Positions 1-6,991 of a stretch of DNA of 13,877 nt are shown here, one piece after another. Under the pieces are notes generated by a model. That model worked only from the letters and a program-made list of their open reading frames with translations, made no database searches and was not told the DNA's origin. A program made the translations under genes and the position numbers. This DNA comes from Methanomassiliicoccaceae archaeon (GTDB taxonomy: Archaea > Thermoplasmatota > Thermoplasmata > Methanomassiliicoccales > Methanomethylophilaceae): the NCBI GenBank assembly GCA_031260545.1, contig JAIRJQ010000086.1:1-13877 (forward strand), written 5' to 3'. Each line of letters opens with the position of its first letter. Within the stretch, counting starts at the first letter, position 1.

Positions 1-475
1 GTGCTCCCGTCTTTCCGACAATTTTGGAATTGAGGGAGGTACGCCCTCGGAAACAAAAGGCCTCGGACTTTTCAGTGCAATAACATCATGGAAAGCTGAC
101 GGAGGCAAAAGGTCTATAGTTGACGGCATCCACATAACAACAGGAGGGAAGGCCAAAGGGTATGAGGTCCATACCGGCGAAACGGAAACAAAAGAAGCCC
201 CTCTGTTCAGAATATCATTATTTGATTCTCAAATTGACGAAGGGTCCGTTAACATAAACGAAAAACTATTCGGCACATACATGCACGGTCTGTTCGACGA
301 ACCGGCGTTCAGAAAATATATTTTGGAACTCACAGGAAGATACGTTCCGACGGAAAGTTCCGATACCGGTTACGATGAGATCATAGACGGAACGCTGGAC
401 AAGCTGGCCGACGTGTTCGAATCATCCGTTGATATGTTAACGTTCGAGAGGATATTCATGGGGGCCGAAAAATGA
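1..475 (+). CDS. cbiP: Cobyric acid synthase, C-terminal glutamine amidotransferase domain (5' end outside window)
   Basis: Partial gene; the reading frame begins at base 2 and 157 residues are visible. This is the class I glutamine amidotransferase domain of cobyric acid synthase (CobQ/CbiP), which supplies ammonia from glutamine for amidation of side chains b, d, e and g of adenosylcobyrinic acid a,c-diamide in the cytoplasm. Visible family motifs are GIEGG at residues 9-13, KGLGLF at 19-24, GYEVHTGET at 53-61, and GTYMHGLFD at 91-99, which carries the catalytic His95. The end resembles the family's usual tail (DKLADVFESSVDM). The nucleophile Cys would lie just upstream, outside the window, so I cannot tell whether this is a full-length CbiP or a stand-alone glutaminase. 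The TGA stop overlaps the next gene's ATG (ATGA at 472-475), which suggests translational coupling with a gene for the partner domain type. Confidence 0.88.
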   Translation, partial: CSRLSDNFGIEGGTPSETKGLGLFSAITSWKADGGKRSIVDGIHITTGGKAKGYEVHTGETETKEAPLFRISLFDSQIDEGSVNINEKLFGTYMHGLFDEPAFRKYILELTGRYVPTESSDTGYDEIIDGTLDKLADVFESSVDMLTFERIFMGAEK

Positions 476-1278
476 GAATAATGTTCACAGGAACATCATC
501 CAACGCAGGAAAAACAATGATATCGGCGATCTTCTGCAGATACCTGCGCTCCCGAATGGTGATGGTATCTCCATTCAAAGGGTCCAATCTCTCGTCGATA
601 TCATATATGACGCAGGAAGGAGAGATAGGGATAGGGCAGGCGCTGCAGGCGTGGGCATCCGATATTGTTCCGGATGTCAGAATAAACCCTGTGCTCATGA
701 AAGCGGAGAACGGAAAGATACGGCTTTTTGTGAACGGCAAAGAGAAAGGGAGAGATGCGGAAAGAAATGAACTTCTTTCGGCAGCGCTCGGAGCGTACGA
801 TGAGCTGTGCGATATGTATGATGCTGTGGTCGTTGAAGGCTCCGGTTCTCCGGCAGAGATAAATCTTCGCGAGAAAGATATAGCGAACATGGGTCTGGCG
901 GCCGCGAGGCAGATACCTGTGATAATTGTAGGCGATATTGAGAAAGGCGGGGTCTTCGCCGGAATTTACGGAACATGGCGTTTGATAAAGGAAGAAGATA
1001 AACATCTTTTGAAAGGTTTCATCATAAACAAGTATTACGGATCGAAAGAGATATTAAAAAGCGGTATAGAACGCATCGAATCTCTCACGGGAATGAAATG
1101 CTTGGGAGTACTGCCGTATCTGAACGCAGCGTTACCGGACGAGGACTCGCACGGCCGCGGAGTGAGGAACTACAGCGACGATGAGATAAACGCATTCCTG
1201 GGATCGCTTGACAGGATCCTGGAGAACATAAGCGATCACCTGGACATGGATATGTTAATAAAAATAGCGGAAGAATGA
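472..1278 (+). CDS. Stand-alone CobQ/CbiP-type synthetase (ATP-binding amidotransferase) domain protein
   Basis: 268 residues matching only the N-terminal, dethiobiotin-synthetase-like ATPase half of cobyric acid synthase, which activates corrin carboxylates with ATP. Motifs in order: P-loop GTSSNAGKT (residues 7-15), SPFKGSNLSS (about 33-42; the family norm is PFKAQNMSNN), EIGIGQALQAWA followed by INPVLMK, VVVEGSGSPAEINL with DIANMGLAAA, GDIEKGGVFA, GFIINKYYG, and the LP.EDS signature near the end of the domain. The protein stops in a linker-like helix (residues roughly 240-268) exactly where CbiP would continue into its glutaminase domain. Full-length CbiP is usually near 500 residues. The start overlaps the upstream glutaminase stop (ATGA), so the two are probably co-translated. 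It may be half of a split CbiP or a diverged second copy that lost its glutaminase. The Gln missing from the PFKAQN motif hints at divergence. BioD and CfbB/CbiA are less likely because the QA and NPVLMK segments are CbiP-specific. Confidence 0.82.
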   Translation: MRIMFTGTSSNAGKTMISAIFCRYLRSRMVMVSPFKGSNLSSISYMTQEGEIGIGQALQAWASDIVPDVRINPVLMKAENGKIRLFVNGKEKGRDAERNELLSAALGAYDELCDMYDAVVVEGSGSPAEINLREKDIANMGLAAARQIPVIIVGDIEKGGVFAGIYGTWRLIKEEDKHLLKGFIINKYYGSKEILKSGIERIESLTGMKCLGVLPYLNAALPDEDSHGRGVRNYSDDEINAFLGSLDRILENISDHLDMDMLIKIAEE

Positions 1279-1470
1279 TCATCCGCCGGATGCGACACGC
1301 AACGCCTCTATCTTCATCTCATTAAGGACGGAGGTCATCGGTATCGGTCTGCCTCCGAGAAGAAAGATGAACGCATCAGGATGTTCTCCCGCAGAGATCA
1401 TGGCTTTCTCTATTGTCATGCCGTCGTCAGCATTTATCGTTCCCTTTCCGATGATGATAATGGAAGGCAT
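1279..1470 (-). CDS. Small beta-grasp, ubiquitin-like protein with C-terminal Gly-Gly (ThiS/MoaD/SAMP type)
   Basis: 63 residues, about the size of ThiS. Layout fits a ubiquitin-like beta-grasp fold: beta strand SIIII (3-7), turn, DDGMTIEKAMISAG (15-28, strand then helix), FIFLLGGRPIPM (34-45, the central strand and turn typical of ThiS and MoaD), then IEALRVASGG with the tail ending exactly in Gly-Gly. Members of this family are adenylated at the terminal Gly by an E1-like enzyme, then carry sulfur as a thiocarboxylate (thiamine, molybdopterin or tRNA thiolation) or are joined to lysines as archaeal SAMPs. Which role applies cannot be read here, since no E1, ThiG or MoaE gene is adjacent. 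The stop is back-to-back with the stop of the CobQ-like gene (0 nt gap). A GAGG lies 5 nt upstream of the ATG, and a TTTAATAT box 21 nt upstream. A run of five T's lies on the transcribed strand at 1264-1260, just past the stop, and could end transcription. Confidence 0.8.
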   Translation of the reverse strand: MPSIIIIGKGTINADDGMTIEKAMISAGEHPDAFIFLLGGRPIPMTSVLNEMKIEALRVASGG

Positions 1471-1475
1471 GCCAA

Positions 1476-1479
1476 CCTC
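1476..1479 (-). promoter_or_regulatory. Possible ribosome binding site (GAGG) for the Gly-Gly protein gene
   Basis: GAGG sits 5 nt before the ATG at 1470. The TATA-like box 21 nt upstream of the ATG would place the transcript start almost at the ATG, downstream of this motif. So either the motif is incidental or the start site is further upstream. Confidence 0.4.
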
Positions 1480-1491
1480 ATATGCGCAGCA

Positions 1492-1499
1492 ATATTAAA
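1492..1499 (-). promoter_or_regulatory. TATA-like box for the Gly-Gly protein gene
   Basis: On the minus strand this reads TTTAATAT and ends 21 nt from the ATG, the same box and nearly the same distance as upstream of the AddB-like gene. It predicts transcription starting at or very near the start codon. It lies in the AT-rich 91-base divergent region 1471-1561. Confidence 0.5.
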
Positions 1500-1519
1500 T
1501 TAATTGTAATAGTAACATA

Positions 1520-1526
1520 TTATATA
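1520..1526 (+). promoter_or_regulatory. TATA-like box for the surface-protein gene
   Basis: TTATATA. If transcription begins about 22 nt beyond its 3' edge, as inferred for the five leaderless genes here, the mRNA would start near 1549 with a leader of about 13 nt that just contains the GGAGG site. A second AT-rich run at 1537-1547 is too close to the gene to act as its TATA box. Confidence 0.45.
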
Positions 1527-1549
1527 GCAGGTATACTTTTAATATAATT

Positions 1550-1554
1550 GGAGG
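1550..1554 (+). promoter_or_regulatory. Shine-Dalgarno site GGAGG, deciding a GTG start
   Basis: GGAGG followed by a 7-nt spacer supports the GTG at 1562 as the start. That start also yields a well-formed signal peptide beginning MKLFSIT. Confidence 0.8.
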
Positions 1555-1561
1555 AATCTGA

Positions 1562-3766
1562 GTGAAACTTTTTTCGATAACGGCAGTGATGATGATAACG
1601 GTATCGATATTGGCGGCCGCCGCGGTCCAGACATCCGGATCGGCGTTCGGCGAGATAGTCGGTCTGAAAGGAAGCGGGACGGTGAACGATCCGTATCTTA
1701 TCTCATCAGCAAATGATCTCCGCAAGGTCTCAGATTCACACCATCTGCACAGTGGCGCATATTACGAACAGACGGAGGACATAATCTTCAATGATGATCT
1801 TTCAGGAAGCACCGCGACACTGAGCGTCATCGCAGATGAGAACGAAGTGACCGTACTCCTTTCGTTAAATACCGGACGCAAGGTCAGCGAAGCATATGCG
1901 TGCGTATCGTTCAATGATAATGTTAAACTCATCGATTGGAACGAGGGATTTGGTGCCGTATCGTTCAGCATCGCAGGATCAGGGGAGAACAACTCCGTTA
2001 TCGCTGCGGGTTCCGCAGACGGCGAAACGTTCGCAATAGGGCTGAGTTTCGCACAAAATGATAAAAGTGCCGTTATTACGGCACCCTTCAAAGGGAATTT
2101 CAAACCGATCGGTTCCGAAGAGATGCCTTTCAAAGGGAACTACAACGGCGGCGGCCATTCGATCAAAGGTCTGAGGATCGCATCGGTATCATCGGATGCG
2201 GAAAAGAAGGCAGCTGCAGGGTTATTCGGATGCACCGCAGATTCCAGATTGTATGATATCTCAGTGGTATCTGAAAAGGATGACCGATCCTATATCATCG
2301 CAGCCTTCATTGCGGTCCCTGTGCCCGGGACAAATATCGCACCGTCAGTGACGTCAGGAGGGATAACGGCATTGAACAGCGGTTCGTCAATAATATCATG
2401 CTCGGTCGAAAGCACAATATCATCATTGGTGTTCGAAAGGTCCGTTCCGGGATCGGGACCATATGCAGATTCAATAAAATATGTTTCAGCTGGAGGCATC
2501 ATGGGCTCCGGAGTCGGAAAACTAACGGAATGCAGAGTTTCAGGAACAGTATCTGCGGTGGCGGCGGTACATCTGGTGACAAAAGGGTCTGACGGCCCGG
2601 GATACAGTTTCTTACGGTCATGGGTCTCCGTGTACGCCGGAGGGCTGGCAGGCGCCGGAGAGGACATTGAGATAACTAAGAGCAAGAACACGGCGTCGGT
2701 ATACGGTGTATCGTCATGCACGCTCCACGTGACGGCCGGCGACGGATCTTTGTTAAAAGGGGTGTATCAGGCATTGACAGAGATGTATCTGGGAGGCATC
2801 GCCGGCATCGCCGGCCTCGAAGGCAGCGGAAAGATAACGGACACATACAACACCGGCTCCGTAGCAGCGGCATCCTATTATTCCGCAGGGGATGCCGAGG
2901 ATACGTTCGAGCTGATAAGCATCTCCGGCTGCACTAATTTAGGTGTCGTGAGCAGGTTCTTCAATACAGGCGACATTAAAATAGATCATCAGATGAAAGA
3001 GGACGGCGGCGATGCAAGATCGTATCCCGTATCGCCTTCATATGCAGAGGAGAGTTATTATACCGGAAATCTTACAATAACATCACCGGGCGCCGTGAGG
3101 ATCGGCGATGATGAACTTGATCTGCAAAGCACATTCAAAAGATGGGACTTCGACCGCATATGGACAATGAAGGACGGCCATCCAGAGATATGTCTGCGTT
3201 ATGATATGATGATACGAGATGCATCAGGAACATTCGGCGGTGCCGAAAGGTATTCGCTTGATCACAGTTACTATTTCAATGAGAACGGAACGGCATTCAG
3301 CTTTGCCGGAAAGGACGGTTTTGCGCTGACGCTGAACAAAGGTTACGAAGATTCGGACATCACGATATACATGATGAACGATAACAAGACGATCTTAGAG
3401 AAGAACGGCAGTAATTACATGATCCCGGGGTCATTCTTTTTGCAGGCATATCTTGAGGACAGAGAAATATCACTGATAGATCTGTACATAGACGGGCTCA
3501 AGCTCACTCCTATGAATGATGATGACGATGAGGATGATGATGATGCTGTTGCTGATGACGGGACGGTCGGCGGTGATGGTAAAGAGGCTGAAAAGGAAAC
3601 GGACGGAACGGACGGCATCGTCGCTCTTTCCGGAGGGAAAGGCATCACGGCACTGCTGGCAGCGTGCATGCTTATAATCATCCTTGCCATACTGACGGTG
3701 TATAACGCAATGAACACAAGAGAGATATTATCGCTTTTGCCGGAAGAGGACACAGAGGGTAAATAA
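1562..3766 (+). CDS. GLUG-repeat surface protein with cohesin-like insertion, signal peptide and C-terminal membrane anchor
   Basis: 734 residues. Residues 1-28 form a signal peptide (MK, hydrophobic core, then Ala-rich segment and GSA). Residues 37-57 start a typical surface beta-helix repeat (GSGTVNDPYLIS). That unit is interrupted at about 82-174 by a beta-rich stretch of alternating strands that resembles a cohesin-like domain, and resumes at 176-204 with NFKPIGSEEMPFKGNYNGG and GHSIKGL. Later GLUG-like units contain AGGIMG, AGGLAG and GGIAGIAG, each followed by a strand ending in T.S or GTVSA-like segments. A stretch of Asp with one Glu (653-661) in a hydrophilic linker precedes one membrane segment (about 695-714) and a 20-residue cytoplasmic tail. 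This is the layout of an outward-facing archaeal adhesin-like protein, cell-anchored at the C-terminus; the ligand is unknown. It shares a transcript with the exonuclease gene 1 nt downstream, an unexplained pairing. Confidence 0.75.
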   Translation: MKLFSITAVMMITVSILAAAAVQTSGSAFGEIVGLKGSGTVNDPYLISSANDLRKVSDSHHLHSGAYYEQTEDIIFNDDLSGSTATLSVIADENEVTVLLSLNTGRKVSEAYACVSFNDNVKLIDWNEGFGAVSFSIAGSGENNSVIAAGSADGETFAIGLSFAQNDKSAVITAPFKGNFKPIGSEEMPFKGNYNGGGHSIKGLRIASVSSDAEKKAAAGLFGCTADSRLYDISVVSEKDDRSYIIAAFIAVPVPGTNIAPSVTSGGITALNSGSSIISCSVESTISSLVFERSVPGSGPYADSIKYVSAGGIMGSGVGKLTECRVSGTVSAVAAVHLVTKGSDGPGYSFLRSWVSVYAGGLAGAGEDIEITKSKNTASVYGVSSCTLHVTAGDGSLLKGVYQALTEMYLGGIAGIAGLEGSGKITDTYNTGSVAAASYYSAGDAEDTFELISISGCTNLGVVSRFFNTGDIKIDHQMKEDGGDARSYPVSPSYAEESYYTGNLTITSPGAVRIGDDELDLQSTFKRWDFDRIWTMKDGHPEICLRYDMMIRDASGTFGGAERYSLDHSYYFNENGTAFSFAGKDGFALTLNKGYEDSDITIYMMNDNKTILEKNGSNYMIPGSFFLQAYLEDREISLIDLYIDGLKLTPMNDDDDEDDDDAVADDGTVGGDGKEAEKETDGTDGIVALSGGKGITALLAACMLIIILAILTVYNAMNTREILSLLPEEDTEGK
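3518..3544 (+). repeat. Short GAT/GAC codon run encoding the Asp-rich linker
   Basis: Nine consecutive codons (GAT or GAC with one GAG) give DDDDEDDDD at residues 653-661 of the surface protein, between the beta domains and the membrane anchor. Such triplet runs can change in length by slippage without breaking the frame. Confidence 0.7.
3755..3759 (+). promoter_or_regulatory. Shine-Dalgarno site GAGGG for the exonuclease gene
   Basis: GAGGG lies within the last codons of the surface-protein gene, 8 nt before the ATG at 3768. It supports translation of the second gene from the same mRNA. Confidence 0.65.
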
Positions 3767-3767
3767 A

Positions 3768-4361
3768 ATGAGCACACTGGATGATTTCTGCCGTATCGAT
3801 GTTCTTGTAATAGATACAGAAACAACAGGCCTCAAAGGCGCACCTTATGATAAGGTGGTGGACATAGCGATATGCAGGGTCTCCCTGGGCTCGGATAAAG
3901 TGGACGTCATATATTCTTCAGTGGTCGGTCACGACACATCAAAATGGAATGACGATCTGAAACGTTCGTGGATATTCGAGAACACGGACCTCAAGCTGGA
4001 AATGGTGAACAAGGCGAAGCCGGAGGCCCAGGTGATCCAAGAGGTAGCAAAGATACTGAAGGACAAGAACGTCACAAGCTTCAATTTTGCGTACGATTTC
4101 AACAAGTTCCTTTATCCGCAGCCTTGGTCCCTCAAAGGAACGTTCGCACCGTTCAGATGCATCATGGAGGCATCAAAGAACGTATGCAAACTTCCCGGAC
4201 TTTACGAAGAGTACAAATGGCCGAAGCTCAGCGAAGCATACGACATCATCGTGAAAGGGGATCCAGCAGGCGTGAACGGGGAACAGGAGCACCGCGCCAT
4301 CTCGGATGCGGTGATGGCCTCATACATCTTGCTGGAATTGTACAGAACAGGCAATTACTGA
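3768..4361 (+). CDS. DnaQ-like DEDDh 3'-5' exonuclease
   Basis: 197 residues with all three exonuclease motifs of the RNase T/DnaQ family. Exo I is VIDTETTGL (Asp16, Glu18), Exo II is NFAYDF (Asp110), and Exo III is HRAISDA (His175, Asp180), making it a DEDDh enzyme using two metal ions. Nothing follows the catalytic domain: no polymerase, helicase or BRCT region, so it is a stand-alone nuclease of the length usual for single-domain family members. The substrate cannot be read from sequence and could be DNA (proofreading or repair) or small RNA. The ATG is 1 nt after the surface-protein stop and has GAGGG 8 nt upstream, so the two genes form one unit. Its 3' end overlaps the convergent P-type ATPase gene by 7 nt. 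Confidence 0.88.
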   Translation: MSTLDDFCRIDVLVIDTETTGLKGAPYDKVVDIAICRVSLGSDKVDVIYSSVVGHDTSKWNDDLKRSWIFENTDLKLEMVNKAKPEAQVIQEVAKILKDKNVTSFNFAYDFNKFLYPQPWSLKGTFAPFRCIMEASKNVCKLPGLYEEYKWPKLSEAYDIIVKGDPAGVNGEQEHRAISDAVMASYILLELYRTGNY

Positions 4362-6952
4362 TGTTCTCGTTCGTATTTCTTGCGTTTCTCAAATTTCTTA
4401 TGCATCCTGTTAAGCTGCATGGAGTATAACCATTCAGTAAAATGCGAGAATCTGTCCAGGAATTTCTCTCTCAGTGCCCATCTCGTCACGAAGAACCATG
4501 CCGCTATGAATCCTATGGTGATGATGTACACGCTGGGAGGAAGGATGAATATGCTGAATTCCTTTACGAATGTGTACGTATCGCCATATTCGTTAATGGC
4601 CCAGAACACCAGCACAACAAGGGCAAGCAGAACGAACACCATTATCGTCGGTTTTATGTCTTTGTGCAAACGCCCGTCGACCGAGAACTCCCTGAAGTAC
4701 GGAGCGACGAACAGTATCTGAAGCAGCGCGGCGGAAAGCAGGAACACAAGCAGCGCGTTCCTTGCCACGATCTCGGTCGCTTCGCCTATGACGCCGGCAC
4801 CCGCGTTCCATCCGTATATGCTGCGCTGCGCATCGGTGAGCGTTATTCCAAGTATATCGTGAACTCCGTCCAGGGTGAACAGACAGTATAACAGGAATCC
4901 GAACAGAGATATCAGAAGGGCGGTGGGTATCGCATGCTTAAGGACCGATGGTAATACCGATTCTTCCACTTTAGAGGGCTTGGCCCATATTATCATCAGG
5001 AACGATGCTATCGACAGCCCCAGGAACGCATATACCGCATTCGTTATGGGAAGGAGCGGCGGCGTATGGAATAACGCCGCAGTGAGCAGGACAAGTATCG
5101 CAATGACGAAATTCCTGGCCAGATACATCTTCAAAATGTCGCGCATGCCCGAGACCGTTCTGTTGCCTTCGATCAGCGCCCTCGGCAGCGACGAAAAATC
5201 ATCGGACACGAGGATCATATCGGCAACACCGCGGGCGGCCCCGCTTCCGCTCTGCAATGCGATGCCGACGTTCGCCTCCTTTAATGATTTCACGTCGTTG
5301 ACGCCATCTCCGACCATCGCGACGTAACGTCCGCTTTCTTTAAGTTCCTCAATGACGAGCTCTTTCTGATCCGGTTTCATGCGTCCGAATATGTTCGTCT
5401 CAAGTATCCTCTTCCTTCTTTCCTCGCCTTCCAGCGTCTCCAATTCAATTCCGGAAAGTATCTTGCGCTCGCCGGGGAGCCCGGCGATGGTGAATAATGC
5501 ATTCACTGCCGCAGGATCGTCGCCTGAAAGTATCCTGATGTCAATGCCGGATGCGATGAACGAGTCCATCGTCTTTTTGCAGTCCGGTCTGACCTCATCC
5601 TCCAAAGCAATAAGAGCAACAAGTTCCAGCGGGCGTATGACCGGCTCATCTTTATCATGCAGTCCGCCTTTGCCCGCCTTTGCAATTACTATGGATCTCA
5701 ATCCGAATTCCGAATAACCGGATATCAATTCTTTGATGTCTCCCGGATCTTTTATTTTGCTTGCGAGGGAGTCATATGCCCCTACGACCAATGACAGTTC
5801 TTTATCATTGTCAAGCACCCGCACTGCGCTGTATTTCCGTTCGGACGAGAACATTATCTCCTCTATTAATTCCGTGGATGTCGTTCCGAACTTATTTGCG
5901 AGCGCATCGACGGTCCTGTTGCGGCTGCCGGTGGCGGACACGAATATTCTGATATAATTTTCCGCAGTTTCCGGATCGGTAAAAGGATGAATATCCTTGA
6001 ATACAAGTTTATTCGTAGTTATAGTTCCGGTCTTGTCCATGCACACCGTATTCACATGACTGATCGATTCGATGGCGTTGGACCTTTGTAACAAAATACC
6101 ACTGTTCGATAACCGCACGGCGGCGACCATGTACGCTATCACGATCATTAAGAACAGCGCGATCGGCACCATGTCCAGGATGACAGCCGCCATTTTCACG
6201 TCTCCCACGAGACCTTCAAAATCTGCGGTGAGAAGGCTGGACAGCCCGTTGCCGTTGATGATCTTTACGATGATCATCGTAAGCAGATAGACCAGGGCCA
6301 CGACCATCATCAATTTTGTTATGGCGCTCGTCTCCATTTGAAGAGGAGTAAGCTTATTATCAAATTTTTTAGCGCTCGCAAGCATGTTCGCAGCGAACGT
6401 TTCCTCACCGAGTGCCGTGACACGGTAATATCCTTCTCCGGTTATGCAGAACGATCCGGAAAAGACGGTATCATCCACTTTTTTGCGTATCGTCCGTGAT
6501 TCGCCGGTCAGCAGCGATTCGTCGACCTCCAGTGCTTTTACGCTCACCAGTATGCCATCCACCAGCGCCTGGTCGCCGCCCCGGAAATGTATGATATCAT
6601 CTCGTACAATTTCCGACTGATCTATCGTTGTCTGTTCACCGTCACGAATGACGGCGACCTTCGGACGCATCAGCAGAGCGATCTTATCCAGTCTTCTTTT
6701 TGCTCTCATCTCCTGAATGGTTGCGATAAAGATGTTCAGCACGATTATCCCGGTGGCCGCGAGGGCGCTTGTCAACTCATCCAAAAGGTACAGCATCGCG
6801 CCGATGCTGAATATGATCAGATTGAAGAATGTGAAAACATTCTTCGTGATTATATCTAAATACGACCGGCTGACGGCGATCTCCGCAGAGTTGACCTCTT
6901 TTCTCAAGATCCTCTCCTCGACCTCACTGGCGGTCAGACCGTTAATATCCAT
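4355..6952 (-). CDS. P-type ATPase, CtpE-like, with atypical M4 motif
   Basis: 865 residues with every core P-type ATPase element: actuator loop LLTGES (147-152), phosphorylation site DKTGT with Asp306, nucleotide-binding segment FSSERKYSAV (368-377) and VVGAYDSL (389-396), SGDDP (476-480), MKPDQK (525-530), and hinge GDGVND (548-553). Membrane helices flank these: two near the N-terminus (about 38-58 and 64-80), two around 213-232 and 253-279, and about six after residue 605. The soluble motifs, notably the FSS.RK.S nucleotide site, resemble the CtpE group of bacterial ATPases linked to calcium uptake. However, the ion-site motif in M4 is VPIAL (262-266) where Ca-type and CtpE pumps have PEGL, so the usual carboxylate is missing and the substrate is uncertain. 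The tail is Lys/Arg-rich. The ATG has no Shine-Dalgarno site but a TATA-like box 21 nt upstream. The upstream helicase gene ends 39 nt away. Confidence 0.85.
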   Translation of the reverse strand: MDINGLTASEVEERILRKEVNSAEIAVSRSYLDIITKNVFTFFNLIIFSIGAMLYLLDELTSALAATGIIVLNIFIATIQEMRAKRRLDKIALLMRPKVAVIRDGEQTTIDQSEIVRDDIIHFRGGDQALVDGILVSVKALEVDESLLTGESRTIRKKVDDTVFSGSFCITGEGYYRVTALGEETFAANMLASAKKFDNKLTPLQMETSAITKLMMVVALVYLLTMIIVKIINGNGLSSLLTADFEGLVGDVKMAAVILDMVPIALFLMIVIAYMVAAVRLSNSGILLQRSNAIESISHVNTVCMDKTGTITTNKLVFKDIHPFTDPETAENYIRIFVSATGSRNRTVDALANKFGTTSTELIEEIMFSSERKYSAVRVLDNDKELSLVVGAYDSLASKIKDPGDIKELISGYSEFGLRSIVIAKAGKGGLHDKDEPVIRPLELVALIALEDEVRPDCKKTMDSFIASGIDIRILSGDDPAAVNALFTIAGLPGERKILSGIELETLEGEERRKRILETNIFGRMKPDQKELVIEELKESGRYVAMVGDGVNDVKSLKEANVGIALQSGSGAARGVADMILVSDDFSSLPRALIEGNRTVSGMRDILKMYLARNFVIAILVLLTAALFHTPPLLPITNAVYAFLGLSIASFLMIIWAKPSKVEESVLPSVLKHAIPTALLISLFGFLLYCLFTLDGVHDILGITLTDAQRSIYGWNAGAGVIGEATEIVARNALLVFLLSAALLQILFVAPYFREFSVDGRLHKDIKPTIMVFVLLALVVLVFWAINEYGDTYTFVKEFSIFILPPSVYIITIGFIAAWFFVTRWALREKFLDRFSHFTEWLYSMQLNRMHKKFEKRKKYEREHQ
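4365..4400 (+). terminator. Possible T-rich termination region after the exonuclease gene
   Basis: Just past the exonuclease stop the plus strand has several short T clusters (for example ATTTCTT at 4376-4382 and AAATTTCTT at 4391-4399). Archaeal RNA polymerase can stop on such tracts without a hairpin. The same bases encode the Lys/Arg-rich C-terminus of the opposing ATPase, so the T-richness may have no role in termination. Confidence 0.25.
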
Positions 6953-6973
6953 GTGCTGGTTATACGCGCACGC

Positions 6974-6983
6974 TTATAATAAA
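6974..6983 (-). promoter_or_regulatory. TATA-like box for the P-type ATPase gene
   Basis: Minus strand reads TTTATTATAA, ending 21 nt before the ATG, inside the 39-nt gap between the helicase stop and the ATPase start. This suggests the pump has its own leaderless transcript even though it follows the nuclease genes closely. Confidence 0.5.
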
Positions 6984-6991
6984 CATAACCT

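Noticed and set aside
456..890. 144-residue minus-strand frame opposite the CobQ-like gene.
   Set aside because: Ser- and Pro-rich shadow of well-conserved synthetase codons.
472..1278. Gene read as dethiobiotin synthetase (BioD) or as the F430 enzyme CfbB/CbiA.
   Set aside because: The P-loop is shared, but PFK..N, EIG..QA, NPVLMK and SPAEINL are cobyric acid synthase signatures.
1471..1561. tRNA or riboswitch (such as a cobalamin riboswitch) in the AT-rich gap.
   Set aside because: 91 bases with no stable stem, no tRNA arms and no cobalamin-box sequence; it is fully used by two divergent promoters and ribosome sites.
3518..3544. GAT run as a phase-variation switch.
   Set aside because: The unit is three bases, so changes in copy number would alter linker length but not switch the gene off.
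4355..6952. P-type ATPase as a P4 lipid flippase, on the basis of VPIAL versus PISL.
   Set aside because: The TGES, nucleotide-binding and hinge segments follow the CtpE-like bacterial group, and the length is short for a P4 enzyme.
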